Assembly: GCA_964603125.1 (NCBI GenBank)
Contig: CAZRUA010000002.1
Span: forward strand, 56,424 to 120,423
Source of the DNA: CAZRUA01 sp964603125
Lineage (GTDB): Bacteria > Bacteroidota > Bacteroidia > B-17B0 > Aurantibacillaceae
Direction: 5' to 3'
Length of the DNA: 64,000 nucleotides
In this document: positions 54,552-63,870 of the stretch, piece by piece
Layout of the letters: each line of letters begins with the position of its first letter
Numbering within the stretch: position 1 is the first letter of the stretch
The notes under the pieces: model-generated
What the model was told of the DNA's origin: nothing
Seen by the model: the letters and a program-made list of their open reading frames with translations, nothing else
The model's database searches: none
Translations under genes and position numbers: made by a program

Positions 54552-55457
54552 ATGATTGATAAGCCATTGTTTTCCATAATAATTCCAGTTTATAATAGAG
54601 CACATATTATATTAAAAACTTTGCAAAGTGTTTTTGAACAAAGTTTCAAAAGCTATGAGTTAATTATAGTTGACGATGGAAGCTCAGATAATTTGAAAGA
54701 TGTATTTGATGATTTTGTAAAGAACAATCAAATTAATAATTGGACTTATTATTATAAAACAAACGGTGAGAGGGGGGCTGCAAGAAACTTCGGAATTCAA
54801 AAAGCTAAAGGTGAGTACGTTAGTTTTTTAGATTCGGATGATCTGTTCTATCTAAATCATTTGCAGCTAGCATTTGAGTTTATTAGCAAAGCAAGACAAC
54901 CGAATTTGTTTCATTGTGCTTATGAGTATGTAAATGCTGATACAGGGGCTATTCGTTCAGTTAATTATGGAACAAATCCAATAAATTCGTCTATATTAAA
55001 AGGTAATCTTGTTAGTTGTTTCGGAATTTTTATAAAGCGAGAAATAGCTATTGAAAACCTTTTTGAAGAAGATAGGCAATTAAGTGGATCGGAAGATTGG
55101 TTGTTATGGTTAAGTTTAATTCCTAAATATACTTTTCAATTTCAAAGTGTTATTACTGGCTGCATGATTGAGCATAGCGAACGAAGTGTGTTAAATTTCA
55201 CATCTGAACAACTGAATCAAAGGGCAAATTTATTAAGTCAAAAGTTAAGTAGTAACAGCAATTTTGTATCAAAATATGGAATCAAAACTGTAAATAAAAT
55301 TTATGCTCATATGTTGTCTTATGGTTCACTTCATTTAGTTTTATCTGGAAAAAAACACCAAGGAATACGAATGTTGTTGAAGGCAATTAAAATTAATTTT
55401 TCTGAACTTCTTACACGAAGAACTTTGGCTATACTTAAGAATTGCTTTAGAAATTAA
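54552..55457 (+). CDS. Glycosyltransferase family 2
   Basis: A 301-residue GT-A enzyme. FSIIIPVYNRAHIILKTLQS, IIVDDGSSDN and YVSFLDSDDLFYLNH are the family motifs. It begins 5 nt after the SDR gene, so it may add the acyl-decorated sugar or its acceptor. A 175-nt gap follows; it has no gene that I can see, only the phrase AAACCTGTG twice (55590-55598 and 55613-55621). Confidence 0.94.
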   Translation: MIDKPLFSIIIPVYNRAHIILKTLQSVFEQSFKSYELIIVDDGSSDNLKDVFDDFVKNNQINNWTYYYKTNGERGAARNFGIQKAKGEYVSFLDSDDLFYLNHLQLAFEFISKARQPNLFHCAYEYVNADTGAIRSVNYGTNPINSSILKGNLVSCFGIFIKREIAIENLFEEDRQLSGSEDWLLWLSLIPKYTFQFQSVITGCMIEHSERSVLNFTSEQLNQRANLLSQKLSSNSNFVSKYGIKTVNKIYAHMLSYGSLHLVLSGKKHQGIRMLLKAIKINFSELLTRRTLAILKNCFRN

Positions 55458-55632
55458 TGTAGAGCATGTTTAAATCAATAATGTTAGTTAATAAAATTTT
55501 ATTATTTGATAATCAAACAATTAGCGAGCGATTTGTTTATTTGTCTTTACAAATAAATTCTTACTTTTACACCTCATTTTTTAGTAAATAAACCTGTGAA
55601 TTTCTTTTACTGAAACCTGTGTGTAATTCTTA

Positions 55633-56475
55633 TTGGTTTTATTTGTTTTAGAATTTAATTTGAAAAGTAAATCTAGTTATTATATATTCAGTATATCATT
55701 TTTTGTTTTAATGATAATTTCAATTATTCCTTTTTTTCTAAGTAAGAATAATGCGAATGTTTATCAGGGACCAAAGGATGAACTATATAATCCTAAGCTG
55801 GTAAAAATTGATGATATTAACAAAGCTTATGATTATGTTGATAGTGTTTATAATAGTACAAATATAGGTGCTCTTGATACTCAAAAGTATGTTGGTGTTG
55901 CAAATCAATTTATCAAAGAAAGATTTTCGCATGGTCTATCTTCTTATTCAGCTGGGGAAAATTGGATAGCGTATTTATTAGGTAAATATACTTGGTCGCA
56001 TTTTTCCGCTATTGTTCAACCAAACGATATACTAAAATATCCTTACGGTTTGTGTAGCCAGCAAACATTGGTTTTTATTGATATATTAAAACACAAGGGA
56101 ATTAGAAATAGAACGGTTGGTTTAGGTTATCCTCAAGGTCCAGGACATTTTTTATGCGAAGTTTCAAATAATAACAAATGGCATTTATATGATGTAACAA
56201 TGGAGCCAAAATGGAATTATTTAAAAAACCGAAATGAAAGCTTAGAGTATTATTTAAATAATAGAGATTCGATATATTTGGTCTATGAAGATAAATTAGA
56301 TAGAAAATGTATAAATACGCTTTTCGAGAAGGTTAAGTATGGCGAGGTTAATGAATTACCCGCGAAAAAAATGAGATTATTCCATTCAGCAACTTACATT
56401 TTAACATACTTAATCCCATTTTTTTTCTTATTTTTATTGACACGATCCTTGCTAAAAATCAAGAGAACGAGTTAA
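55633..56475 (+). CDS. Membrane-anchored transglutaminase-like protein
   Basis: A protein of about 280 residues with a transmembrane segment at each end (approximately 17-36 and 258-276) and a soluble domain between them. The domain has a transglutaminase-like Cys-His-Asp triad: Cys141 in YPYGLCSQQTLVFIDILK, His172 in GPGHFLCEV, Asp187 in HLYDVTMEP. The start is uncertain because no ATG is available; TTG at 55633 or TTG at 55660 are the candidates. It sits inside the glycan locus and may act as a protease or amidase in the periplasm. The function is not established. Confidence 0.75.
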   Translation: MVLFVLEFNLKSKSSYYIFSISFFVLMIISIIPFFLSKNNANVYQGPKDELYNPKLVKIDDINKAYDYVDSVYNSTNIGALDTQKYVGVANQFIKERFSHGLSSYSAGENWIAYLLGKYTWSHFSAIVQPNDILKYPYGLCSQQTLVFIDILKHKGIRNRTVGLGYPQGPGHFLCEVSNNNKWHLYDVTMEPKWNYLKNRNESLEYYLNNRDSIYLVYEDKLDRKCINTLFEKVKYGEVNELPAKKMRLFHSATYILTYLIPFFFLFLLTRSLLKIKRTS

Positions 56476-56487
56476 TTAGCCATCTAA

Positions 56488-57414
56488 ATGTTGATTGTTA
56501 GAAATTTTTTATTCCACCGTGTTTCACCCGAAAGGGATGAACTATGGGACCCGATGAGCGTTGAGCTCTTTGAAAAATGTATAGCATATATATCTCGAAA
56601 TTACCATGTGGTAAAAATTGAGGATTTAGATTCTATTGAAACGATTAAGACAAAGAAAGGAATAGCTACCATTTCATTTGATGATGGGTATAAAGATAAT
56701 ATTATACATGCCTTACCAATATTAAGTAAGTATAATGTTAAAGCTTCGTTTTATGTTGTAACAGATTGTATTAATTATAATACTCCAACTTGGACACATA
56801 AATTAGAATATCTTTTTTTAAACACCCAAAATGCCGAACTTAATCTTGATTTTAATTTTCTAACAGAGGAATTAAAAGTTAAAGTATTACCAACCCGACA
56901 ACATAGATTAGATTATGTAAGAAAACTGAAGCCTGAACTTAAAAAAATTTCGCATGAAAATCGAAATCTGGTGTTAAATAAAGTTTCTAGCGCTTTCAAT
57001 GATGTGGAATTACCAAATTTGATGATGAATTGGGATGATTTAAAAGTACTCAAAAATAACGGTCACACAATTGGCTCACATACTTTAACTCATTGCATGT
57101 TGGGTACCATGTCAAATTTGGATGATGTTAAATATGAATTAAATGAATCTGCAAAAATAATTAATCAAAAGTTGGGAGAGTTTCCTAAAACCATTTCTTA
57201 TCCAGTTGGGAGCTATAATGAAGCAACTATAAAGTTAAGTATGGATGCAGGTTATAAAATTGGTTTAGCTGTTAAGCAAGATGTATACAGACCCAGTATT
57301 GATGAACCATTTGAAATACCAAGAATTGAATTGTATAATGAGCCTTGGTGGAAAACTAAGCTACGGATTACACATTCTCTGGAGAGATTGAAGAAACTTT
57401 TAAAGTATAGATGA
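56488..57414 (+). CDS. Polysaccharide deacetylase (NodB/CE4 family)
   Basis: Second deacetylase of the locus, 308 residues. NodB motifs: TISFDDGYKDN with Asp65 and Asp66, and GSHTLTH with His198 and His202. The C-terminal ISYPVGSYNEATIKL is the usual Arg/Pro-containing later motif region. No signal peptide is visible, so it may act on cytoplasmic lipid-linked sugars. Its stop overlaps the formyltransferase start as ATGA, tying the two in translation and suggesting that deacetylation frees an amine for formylation. Confidence 0.92.
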   Translation: MLIVRNFLFHRVSPERDELWDPMSVELFEKCIAYISRNYHVVKIEDLDSIETIKTKKGIATISFDDGYKDNIIHALPILSKYNVKASFYVVTDCINYNTPTWTHKLEYLFLNTQNAELNLDFNFLTEELKVKVLPTRQHRLDYVRKLKPELKKISHENRNLVLNKVSSAFNDVELPNLMMNWDDLKVLKNNGHTIGSHTLTHCMLGTMSNLDDVKYELNESAKIINQKLGEFPKTISYPVGSYNEATIKLSMDAGYKIGLAVKQDVYRPSIDEPFEIPRIELYNEPWWKTKLRITHSLERLKKLLKYR

Positions 57415-58217
57415 AAATAGTATTGTTAATAGGAGAGGGATTTAACCAAAAAGCTTTAGCGTGCAAAGTACACGCTCAATTTCCTATTCATAAAATTATA
57501 TTAGAGTCTAATCGTTTTAAACGAAAATTAACATTTAAAAATCTCACAAAAAAAATATTAAATAGGCTGTTTACTGCAGAAGTTGATAATGCTTGGAAGG
57601 AACTCCAGATGTATTACCAAAGAAAGTTTAACGACTTTCCTAAGAATCCAATTGTAAAAACAGATAGCATTAATAGTCAGGAAATATTTGAAATAATTGA
57701 GGCTGAAATGCCTGATTTAATAATTGTTTCAGGTACAAGTCTTATCAAAGAGAAAATACTTTCGCTTAAACCTTCAATTGGAATTATAAATTTACATACA
57801 GGTTTATCACCTTACATAAAAGGTGGACCCAATTGTACAAATTGGTGTTTGGCAACTAATCAAGTTTATTATATTGGAAACACCATAATGTGGATAGATA
57901 AGGGTATTGACACGGGTAATATTATTTCAACAGAACTAACTAATTTTTCAGGAGAGGAGAATTTATTAGAAATACATATTAAAGTTATGGAGCATGCACA
58001 TGACTTATATATCCGTTCTATATGTTCAATATTAGATGGCAAAAGAAATAATATTCCTCAAAATAGCCTAGCGCTTGGAAAAACATATTATAGCAAGACT
58101 TGGAGCTTTAAGCAAAGACTTAATTTACTTCGTAATTTAAAACATTTTAAAAGTACAGTCCAGTCAAGTAGTTATCGTGAAAAGCAGTTGAAAATTAACA
58201 CTGTAAAACTAGAATAA
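57411..58217 (+). CDS. Formyltransferase-family protein (folate-dependent type)
   Basis: A 268-residue protein of the formyl-transferase fold. The catalytic Asn-His-Asp set can be read as Asn127 and His129 in INLHTGLSPYIKGG and Asp167 in DKGIDTGNI. Such enzymes transfer formyl from N10-formyl-tetrahydrofolate to an amine, including amino sugars. Translational coupling to the deacetylase suggests it caps the freed amine. The sugar is not known. Confidence 0.88.
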   Translation: MKIVLLIGEGFNQKALACKVHAQFPIHKIILESNRFKRKLTFKNLTKKILNRLFTAEVDNAWKELQMYYQRKFNDFPKNPIVKTDSINSQEIFEIIEAEMPDLIIVSGTSLIKEKILSLKPSIGIINLHTGLSPYIKGGPNCTNWCLATNQVYYIGNTIMWIDKGIDTGNIISTELTNFSGEENLLEIHIKVMEHAHDLYIRSICSILDGKRNNIPQNSLALGKTYYSKTWSFKQRLNLLRNLKHFKSTVQSSSYREKQLKINTVKLE

Positions 58218-58218
58218 G

Positions 58219-60120
58219 ATGTGTGGTATAGCAGGATTTATTGATTTTAAAAATACATCTTCTAATAAAATTTTGGAAGAGATGACTAATAGCATGGTTC
58301 ATCGCGGGCCAGATGGCGAAGGCGTTAAGTTAATGCAAGCTGAAAATTGTTTAATAGGTTTTGGGCATCGACGCCTAGCAATTATTGATTTGACTGAAAC
58401 GGGTAAACAACCTATGAGTTTTAAGCACCTTAGCATAACTTTTAATGGTGAAATATATAATTACACAGAAATAAAAGAAGAGTTGATAAGTTTAAACCAC
58501 GACTTTACTGGAAATTCTGATACAGAAGTCATTCTTCAAGCCTTTAACCAATGGGGCGTTGATTGCGTGAGCAAATTTATTGGAATGTTTGCTTTTGTTA
58601 TATATGATTCTATTAAAAATACTGTTTATTGTTTTAGAGACAGGGCAGGTGTTAAGCCTTTTTTCTATTATTATAATGAAGGCTTATTTTTGTTTGCCTC
58701 AGAATTAAAGGCGTTTCATAAGCACCCTTCTTTTGTAAAACAAATTGATATGAATGCTTTGAGTGCGTTTATTCAATTTGGAAATGTGCCAACACCGCAT
58801 TGTATTTTTAAGCATTGCAATAAATTGCAGCCTGGTCATTTTTTATGTTTTGATTTGACTAACAAAAAAATACAAACTAAGAAATATTGGAATGTTTACG
58901 ATTCGTATAACAAACCCAAAATGGATATTTCGTTTGAAGAAGCTAAAAGTAAATTAACAGATATTTTAGATTCAGCTTTTAATTATAGAATGGTTTCCGA
59001 CGTTCCTGTTGGCATTTTTTTAAGTGGAGGTTATGATAGCACATGTGTAACGGCCATTTTGCAAAAAAGTAGTTCAAGTAAATTAAAAACATTTACAATT
59101 GCAGTTCCCGACATGGGACTAAACGAAGCGCCTTATGCAAAAGAAGTATCTAATTTTTTAGGCACTGAACATTACGAGCTCGAATGCAATACAAAAGAAG
59201 CAATAGATTTAATTAAAGATATTCCTTTTTACTACGACGAGCCTTTTGGTGACCAGAGTGCTATTCCAACAATGTTGGTTAGTAAAATGGCAAGAGAACA
59301 TGTAACAGTTTCTTTAAGTGCTGATGGGGGTGATGAGATATTTGCTGGATACAACCGCTACGATTATATGATGAGGTACAGCAATAAATTGAATAGTATG
59401 CCAAAAGCAACTCGTTTAATGTTGAAGTCAGTAATGAATAAAGTACCTTCCAGATATATCCCATATTTTAATAAAAAATATAATTTCCATAACCGATATG
59501 AAAAATTAAAGGGATTGTTAGCTGATCCATCTCCAAAGAACATTATGCTTAACTTAAGCCAACAGTTTGATCAAATGCATATGGATAAGCTGATAAAGCA
59601 GAAGGTTGAGCCTTTAAAAACAAATTATCTAAGTGATGAGTTGGATTTGGAACACTATTCGGATTTGTCATACATAATGGCGATTGACTATCAAACGTAT
59701 ATGTTAGATGATATTTTGCAAAAAGTGGACAGAGCAACAATGGCCTTTAGTTTAGAGGGTCGAGAGCCTTTTTTAGATCATAGAATAATTGAGTTTGCGG
59801 CACAACTACCCAATGAGTATAAGTATCATAAAGGAGTAAAGAAACATATTTTAAAAGAGGTAGTTCATTCCTTTGTTCCAAAGGAATTGATGGATCGGCC
59901 AAAAAGAGGTTTTGCAATTCCAATTGAAGATTGGTTGTTAAATGAATTAAAACCTATAACATTAAAATATCTAGCTGTGGATAGAATATCAAAACAAGAT
60001 ATTTTTGAAGTGACAGAAATTGAAAGTTTAAAAAAGCAATTTTATTCAGGACGAAAAGAGCTTGCCTTGAAAATATGGTATCTGCTTATGTTTCAAATGT
60101 GGTATGAAAAATGGATGTAG
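58219..60120 (+). CDS. asnB: Asparagine synthase-type glutamine amidotransferase
   Basis: A 633-residue two-domain protein. Cys2 (MCGIAGFIDF) is the glutaminase nucleophile of the class II GATase domain, with RGPDGEG and the FNGEIYNY motif. The synthetase domain has the ATP-pyrophosphatase loop LSGGYDST near residues 268-275 and SADGGDEIFAGYNRY. In glycan loci such proteins often amidate uronic acids rather than make asparagine, and that is likely here. It begins 1 nt after the formyltransferase gene. Confidence 0.93.
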   Translation: MCGIAGFIDFKNTSSNKILEEMTNSMVHRGPDGEGVKLMQAENCLIGFGHRRLAIIDLTETGKQPMSFKHLSITFNGEIYNYTEIKEELISLNHDFTGNSDTEVILQAFNQWGVDCVSKFIGMFAFVIYDSIKNTVYCFRDRAGVKPFFYYYNEGLFLFASELKAFHKHPSFVKQIDMNALSAFIQFGNVPTPHCIFKHCNKLQPGHFLCFDLTNKKIQTKKYWNVYDSYNKPKMDISFEEAKSKLTDILDSAFNYRMVSDVPVGIFLSGGYDSTCVTAILQKSSSSKLKTFTIAVPDMGLNEAPYAKEVSNFLGTEHYELECNTKEAIDLIKDIPFYYDEPFGDQSAIPTMLVSKMAREHVTVSLSADGGDEIFAGYNRYDYMMRYSNKLNSMPKATRLMLKSVMNKVPSRYIPYFNKKYNFHNRYEKLKGLLADPSPKNIMLNLSQQFDQMHMDKLIKQKVEPLKTNYLSDELDLEHYSDLSYIMAIDYQTYMLDDILQKVDRATMAFSLEGREPFLDHRIIEFAAQLPNEYKYHKGVKKHILKEVVHSFVPKELMDRPKRGFAIPIEDWLLNELKPITLKYLAVDRISKQDIFEVTEIESLKKQFYSGRKELALKIWYLLMFQMWYEKWM

Positions 60121-60127
60121 TAAATTC

Positions 60128-61471
60128 CTAGAACTTCACTTTCTTTCCACTTTGCTTTTCGTATAAATATCTTAGCATAAAAATTCCAGCCACAAAAAAT
60201 GGAAGTTCAGGTATCCTGAGCCTCACCAATGAACCAAAATTAGCTACCGTTAATCCAACTGAAAAGGCAAAGAATAATGAGAAGAGCATGCAAAAAAGAA
60301 GCATGGGATTTTTTCTTATAAGTTTAAAAAAGCCTAAAAATTTTAACCTTATAAGTAAAAATATTGTAAGTATCATTAAATAAGTGTTTTCTAAAGCTGA
60401 GAAGAACATCACTGGATTTCGCACATCCCAAATACCAGGTCTGAAAATGCCAGCAAATATAGCATTTGGAGCTTTGGCTAAAACACCTACTAGCGAGGCA
60501 TCAAAATCACCAATATCAAAGGAGTTTCCATGATAATAATTTGCCTTCATGTCTTGTTGTGTTATAACAGCTTTATCAAGTACCTGATCTACCTTGTATT
60601 GACCGAGATTATCGCCCATTTTATCTAAAACATAATACCCAGTTAAGCCTCCAACAGCTAAAATAACTGGGCTTGCTATAAATCTAAAAAAGGGATGAGA
60701 AATTTTGGCAACTAAATTATTACTTAACCAAAGAATTGATCCAGGCAATAAGGCAAAGAAAATATAAGGTTTAATAGCTAAAATAATAAAGGAAGCGATA
60801 AATAAGTAGGTAATAAAAGAAATTTTTCTTTTCTTTAAAATGAAAAAATTATAAAAGCCATAAGTAAACCAGCCTACAGCAGATAGAGTAAAGGAATCTT
60901 TCATTAGTCCTGATCCCCAAAAAACACAAGAAGGAACAAATAAACAAGCAATAGCAAATTCTCTCTTTAAATTCGGGAATTCCGTTAAGAAAGTTTGATA
61001 TAGTTTCCATAGTCCTCCGTACGTAAAAGTTGCAACTAGAACCGCACAAACGAAATAGGAGTTGAAACTTAGGAACATGATTGGAATTAATAATCTTACC
61101 ACAAAAAAAGAGTGATGATCGCGCTGGAAGTAAACCGGATAACCTGTTTTTTCACTAAAAAAATAATATTCCTGTCCGTTTGCATCCCCTAACCAGCCCG
61201 TTAAAAAATTCTCTGGATTTTCGTAAAGTAAATTAATATAGGCTGCTGCTGATTGAAAATAATTTGTAGTATCTCCTCCCGAATAATAAAAGAAGTAAAC
61301 TAAACCCAATGCAATTGAGCCTCCCATTCGGGCAACTAATCCGTTCACAAAGTACTTATACTCGGGGTTTGTTGCTATATATTTTTTCTTTAAAATGTTA
61401 GCGTAAATGAGTATTACCGCAATGTATATTGGAGGTAGTAAAATGTCAAATATGCTAAGACTTTCTATCAT
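60128..61471 (-). CDS. Polytopic membrane protein, candidate O-antigen/capsule polymerase
   Basis: A 447-residue inner-membrane protein with about ten hydrophobic segments and a sizeable hydrophilic loop (GGDTTNYFQSAAAYINLLYENPENF and following). No other polymerase is seen in the locus, and the topology with long periplasmic loops fits Wzy- or EpsG-like proteins. The stretch CVFWGSGLMKDSFTL is reminiscent of such polymerases, but sequence conservation in that group is poor. It lies antisense, with its ATG directly abutting an ATG of the divergent glycosyltransferase frame. Confidence 0.6.
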   Translation of the reverse strand: MIESLSIFDILLPPIYIAVILIYANILKKKYIATNPEYKYFVNGLVARMGGSIALGLVYFFYYSGGDTTNYFQSAAAYINLLYENPENFLTGWLGDANGQEYYFFSEKTGYPVYFQRDHHSFFVVRLLIPIMFLSFNSYFVCAVLVATFTYGGLWKLYQTFLTEFPNLKREFAIACLFVPSCVFWGSGLMKDSFTLSAVGWFTYGFYNFFILKKRKISFITYLFIASFIILAIKPYIFFALLPGSILWLSNNLVAKISHPFFRFIASPVILAVGGLTGYYVLDKMGDNLGQYKVDQVLDKAVITQQDMKANYYHGNSFDIGDFDASLVGVLAKAPNAIFAGIFRPGIWDVRNPVMFFSALENTYLMILTIFLLIRLKFLGFFKLIRKNPMLLFCMLFSLFFAFSVGLTVANFGSLVRLRIPELPFFVAGIFMLRYLYEKQSGKKVKF

Positions 61472-61504
61472 ATGTCCATAAAAATACTAATTTTACAGTA
61501 CATT

Positions 61505-62725
61505 ATGGCAAGTACTTCTGCTTCTTTGTTTATTACTTTCGATGGTTTGAGCGACCCTTTGGGACAATCTCAAATTTTACCTTATTTAATTGGAATTTCA
61601 CAAGAAGGCTATTCAATTACAATAATTTCCTGCGAAAAGAAAAATCGATTTTTAAAAGAGGAAGAGAATATTCGAAATCTAATAAATTCGACAAGAATAA
61701 AATGGAAGTATATATTTTATGATGAAAATGGTGGCCCTTTAAGTAGAATAAAATATACACGAGAGTTAGAAAAATTGGCAAAGCAGGAGATAGAAAACTC
61801 AAGTATTAAATTAATCCATTGCCGAAGTTATTTAGCATCTTTAATTGGTTTAAAGTTTAAGCAAAAATTTGGAATCCCTTTCTTATTTGATATGCGTGGT
61901 TTTTGGGCTGACGAGAGAATAGACGGTGGAATATGGGATTTGCGTAAAATACACCACAGATTATTTTATAAGTATTTTAAGAAAAAGGAAGCTGATTTTT
62001 ACAAGTATTCAAATGCAGTTGTTTCGTTAACAAATGCAGCTGTTGCTGATATTGATAAAAGGTTTCCAAATTTAAAAGTTAGTAATAAAACAACTGTTAT
62101 TCCATGTTGCACTGACACAAACCTTTTTAAACCTGCTTCCGAAGTTAAATTGGTTGAAGGTATTCATGAAAATGATCATGTATTGGTTTATACTGGTTCA
62201 ATAGGTACTTGGTATTATACTAAGGAAATGATAGATTGTTTTTTGGTTTGGAAAAAAGAAATAGCAAATTTAAAACTGCTCATTTTAACAAGAGATTCAG
62301 AGGCTTTAAATCAAGTTCTTGAAGGATATCCTAAGGATGTACAAAAAGTTATTTTTTCAACTGCATCTTCGCGTCAAGATGTTCCAAAATATTTGGCTTT
62401 AGCAAAGGCATCTATTTTTTTTATTAAGCCTGCTTATTCAAAAATTGCTTCATCGCCAACAAAAATGGCAGAATGCTGGGCAATGAACCTACCAATAATT
62501 ACTAATGCAGGGATTGGTGATAACGATTTATACTTTAATAAGCATAAGGGGGGCATTTTATTAGATTCTTTTGACGAAGTTGCCTATAAAAAATCTTTAA
62601 AGGATTATCAGAATTTAATGCATACCAATACTGATTTTAGAAGTTTAGCTTTAAACTTTTTTGATAATAAAGAAGCGATTAAAAAGTACACCATGATATA
62701 TAATAAATTAAGCCAAGGATATTAA
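61505..62725 (+). CDS. Glycosyltransferase family 4
   Basis: A GT-B enzyme. The start LFITFDGLSDPLGQSQILPY is typical of this subgroup, so I prefer ATG 61505; the frame opens at ATG 61472, which would abut the divergent gene's ATG. Donor-domain text includes VLVYTGSIGTWYYTKEMIDC and SSPTKMAECWAMNLPIITN. Together with the four GT genes at 44289-48532 and the GT2 at 54552 it brings the count of glycosyltransferases to six. Confidence 0.92.
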   Translation: MASTSASLFITFDGLSDPLGQSQILPYLIGISQEGYSITIISCEKKNRFLKEEENIRNLINSTRIKWKYIFYDENGGPLSRIKYTRELEKLAKQEIENSSIKLIHCRSYLASLIGLKFKQKFGIPFLFDMRGFWADERIDGGIWDLRKIHHRLFYKYFKKKEADFYKYSNAVVSLTNAAVADIDKRFPNLKVSNKTTVIPCCTDTNLFKPASEVKLVEGIHENDHVLVYTGSIGTWYYTKEMIDCFLVWKKEIANLKLLILTRDSEALNQVLEGYPKDVQKVIFSTASSRQDVPKYLALAKASIFFIKPAYSKIASSPTKMAECWAMNLPIITNAGIGDNDLYFNKHKGGILLDSFDEVAYKKSLKDYQNLMHTNTDFRSLALNFFDNKEAIKKYTMIYNKLSQGY

Positions 62726-62769
62726 TAAATGCCACAAATCGAGGATTAAGGCATGAATAAATTTATTAC

Positions 62770-62777
62770 TATATTTG
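62770..62777 (+). promoter_or_regulatory. Candidate -7 element of galE, almost abutting the start codon
   Basis: TATATTTG matches TAnnTTTG. Four bases separate it from the galE ATG at 62782, so the message may be leaderless. No -33 TTTG at normal spacing was found. Confidence 0.4.
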
Positions 62778-62781
62778 TAAT

Positions 62782-63804
62782 ATGTCAACAATACTTATTA
62801 CGGGTTCGTCGGGTTATATAGGTTCACATACTATTATCGAACTTTTGCAAAACACAAATCATCAGGTTATTGGAATAGATAATCAATCTAACTCTAGCGT
62901 TAATACCTATAATTTAATCGAGAATATTACTGGAAAGAAAATTAAGCATTACGAAGTAGATTTATGTGATATTAATTCTTCGGAGATTGTATTTAAAGAG
63001 AATAAAATTGATGGGATAATTCATTTCGCAGCATTTAAAGCTGTTGGTGAATCAGTTGAGAATCCTATGAAATATTACCATAATAACATAACATCGTTAG
63101 TTAATATTTTGGAACTTAGTAAAAAGTATGGGGTTCAGAATTTAATTTTTTCTTCATCTTGTTCGGTATATGGTAATGTTAGTTCATTGCCTGTTAACGA
63201 AGATACTCCATTGCCTAAAGCAGAATCACCTTATGCATACACAAAGCAAATTGGGGAAGTTATGATTCAGGATTTTTGCAAAGTAAATCAACAATACAGT
63301 GCAATTTCATTAAGATACTTTAATCCTGTTGGAGCTCATGAATCGGGTTTAAATGGAGAATCTCCAATAAATAAACCGGCAAACTTGGTCCCTATTATTA
63401 CAGGATTTGCTATAGGAAGTATTTCAAATTTAACAGTGCATGGAGGTGATTATCCAACACGCGACGGAACGTGTATAAGAGATTATATTCATGTAACTGA
63501 TATAGCAAACGCGCATGTTCTAGCAATGGATTATTTGCTTGCTAAGCACAATAAGAATAATTATGATGTGTTTAATTTAGGGACAGGTCAAGGTGTATCT
63601 GTTTTGGAGGCTATAAGCGCCTTTGAAAAAATTAGTGGATTGAAATTAGATTATAAGATCGGACCAAAGCGTGAAGGTGATGTTGTTGCGGTATACTCTG
63701 ATAGTTCAAAGGTTGAAAAGGCCCTAGGATGGAAATGTAAATTTGATATTGAAGCAATGATGAAAACGGCTTGGGTTTGGGAACAAAATAGAATTAAAGA
63801 ATAA
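62782..63804 (+). CDS. galE: UDP-glucose 4-epimerase
   Basis: Extended SDR enzyme that interconverts UDP-glucose and UDP-galactose (and often the N-acetyl forms). The NAD motif is TGSSGYIGSHT, the catalytic Tyr and Lys are in SPYAYTKQIGE, and the GalE stretches GDYPTRDGTCIRDYIHVTD and YDVFNLGTGQGVSVLE are intact. The length of 340 residues is standard. It supplies galactose-type donors for the locus. Confidence 0.97.
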   Translation: MSTILITGSSGYIGSHTIIELLQNTNHQVIGIDNQSNSSVNTYNLIENITGKKIKHYEVDLCDINSSEIVFKENKIDGIIHFAAFKAVGESVENPMKYYHNNITSLVNILELSKKYGVQNLIFSSSCSVYGNVSSLPVNEDTPLPKAESPYAYTKQIGEVMIQDFCKVNQQYSAISLRYFNPVGAHESGLNGESPINKPANLVPIITGFAIGSISNLTVHGGDYPTRDGTCIRDYIHVTDIANAHVLAMDYLLAKHNKNNYDVFNLGTGQGVSVLEAISAFEKISGLKLDYKIGPKREGDVVAVYSDSSKVEKALGWKCKFDIEAMMKTAWVWEQNRIKE

Positions 63805-63870
63805 ATGGTTTATTTTAGTATAAAAAGGTAGTCTTAACAACTATCTAAATCTTACATTAAATAAAGAAAT

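Noticed and set aside
55590..55621. Repeat AAACCTGTG before the transglutaminase-like gene as an operator
   Set aside because: Only 9 bp long, two copies and no promoter element in a sensible position; chance cannot be excluded.
48525..60120. Exosortase/PEP-CTERM associated polysaccharide system (deacetylase, GNAT/FemAB-like and AsnB are all present)
   Set aside because: No exosortase gene, PEP-CTERM protein or the typical second amidotransferase was found, and the deacetylases lack the features I would expect of that subtype.
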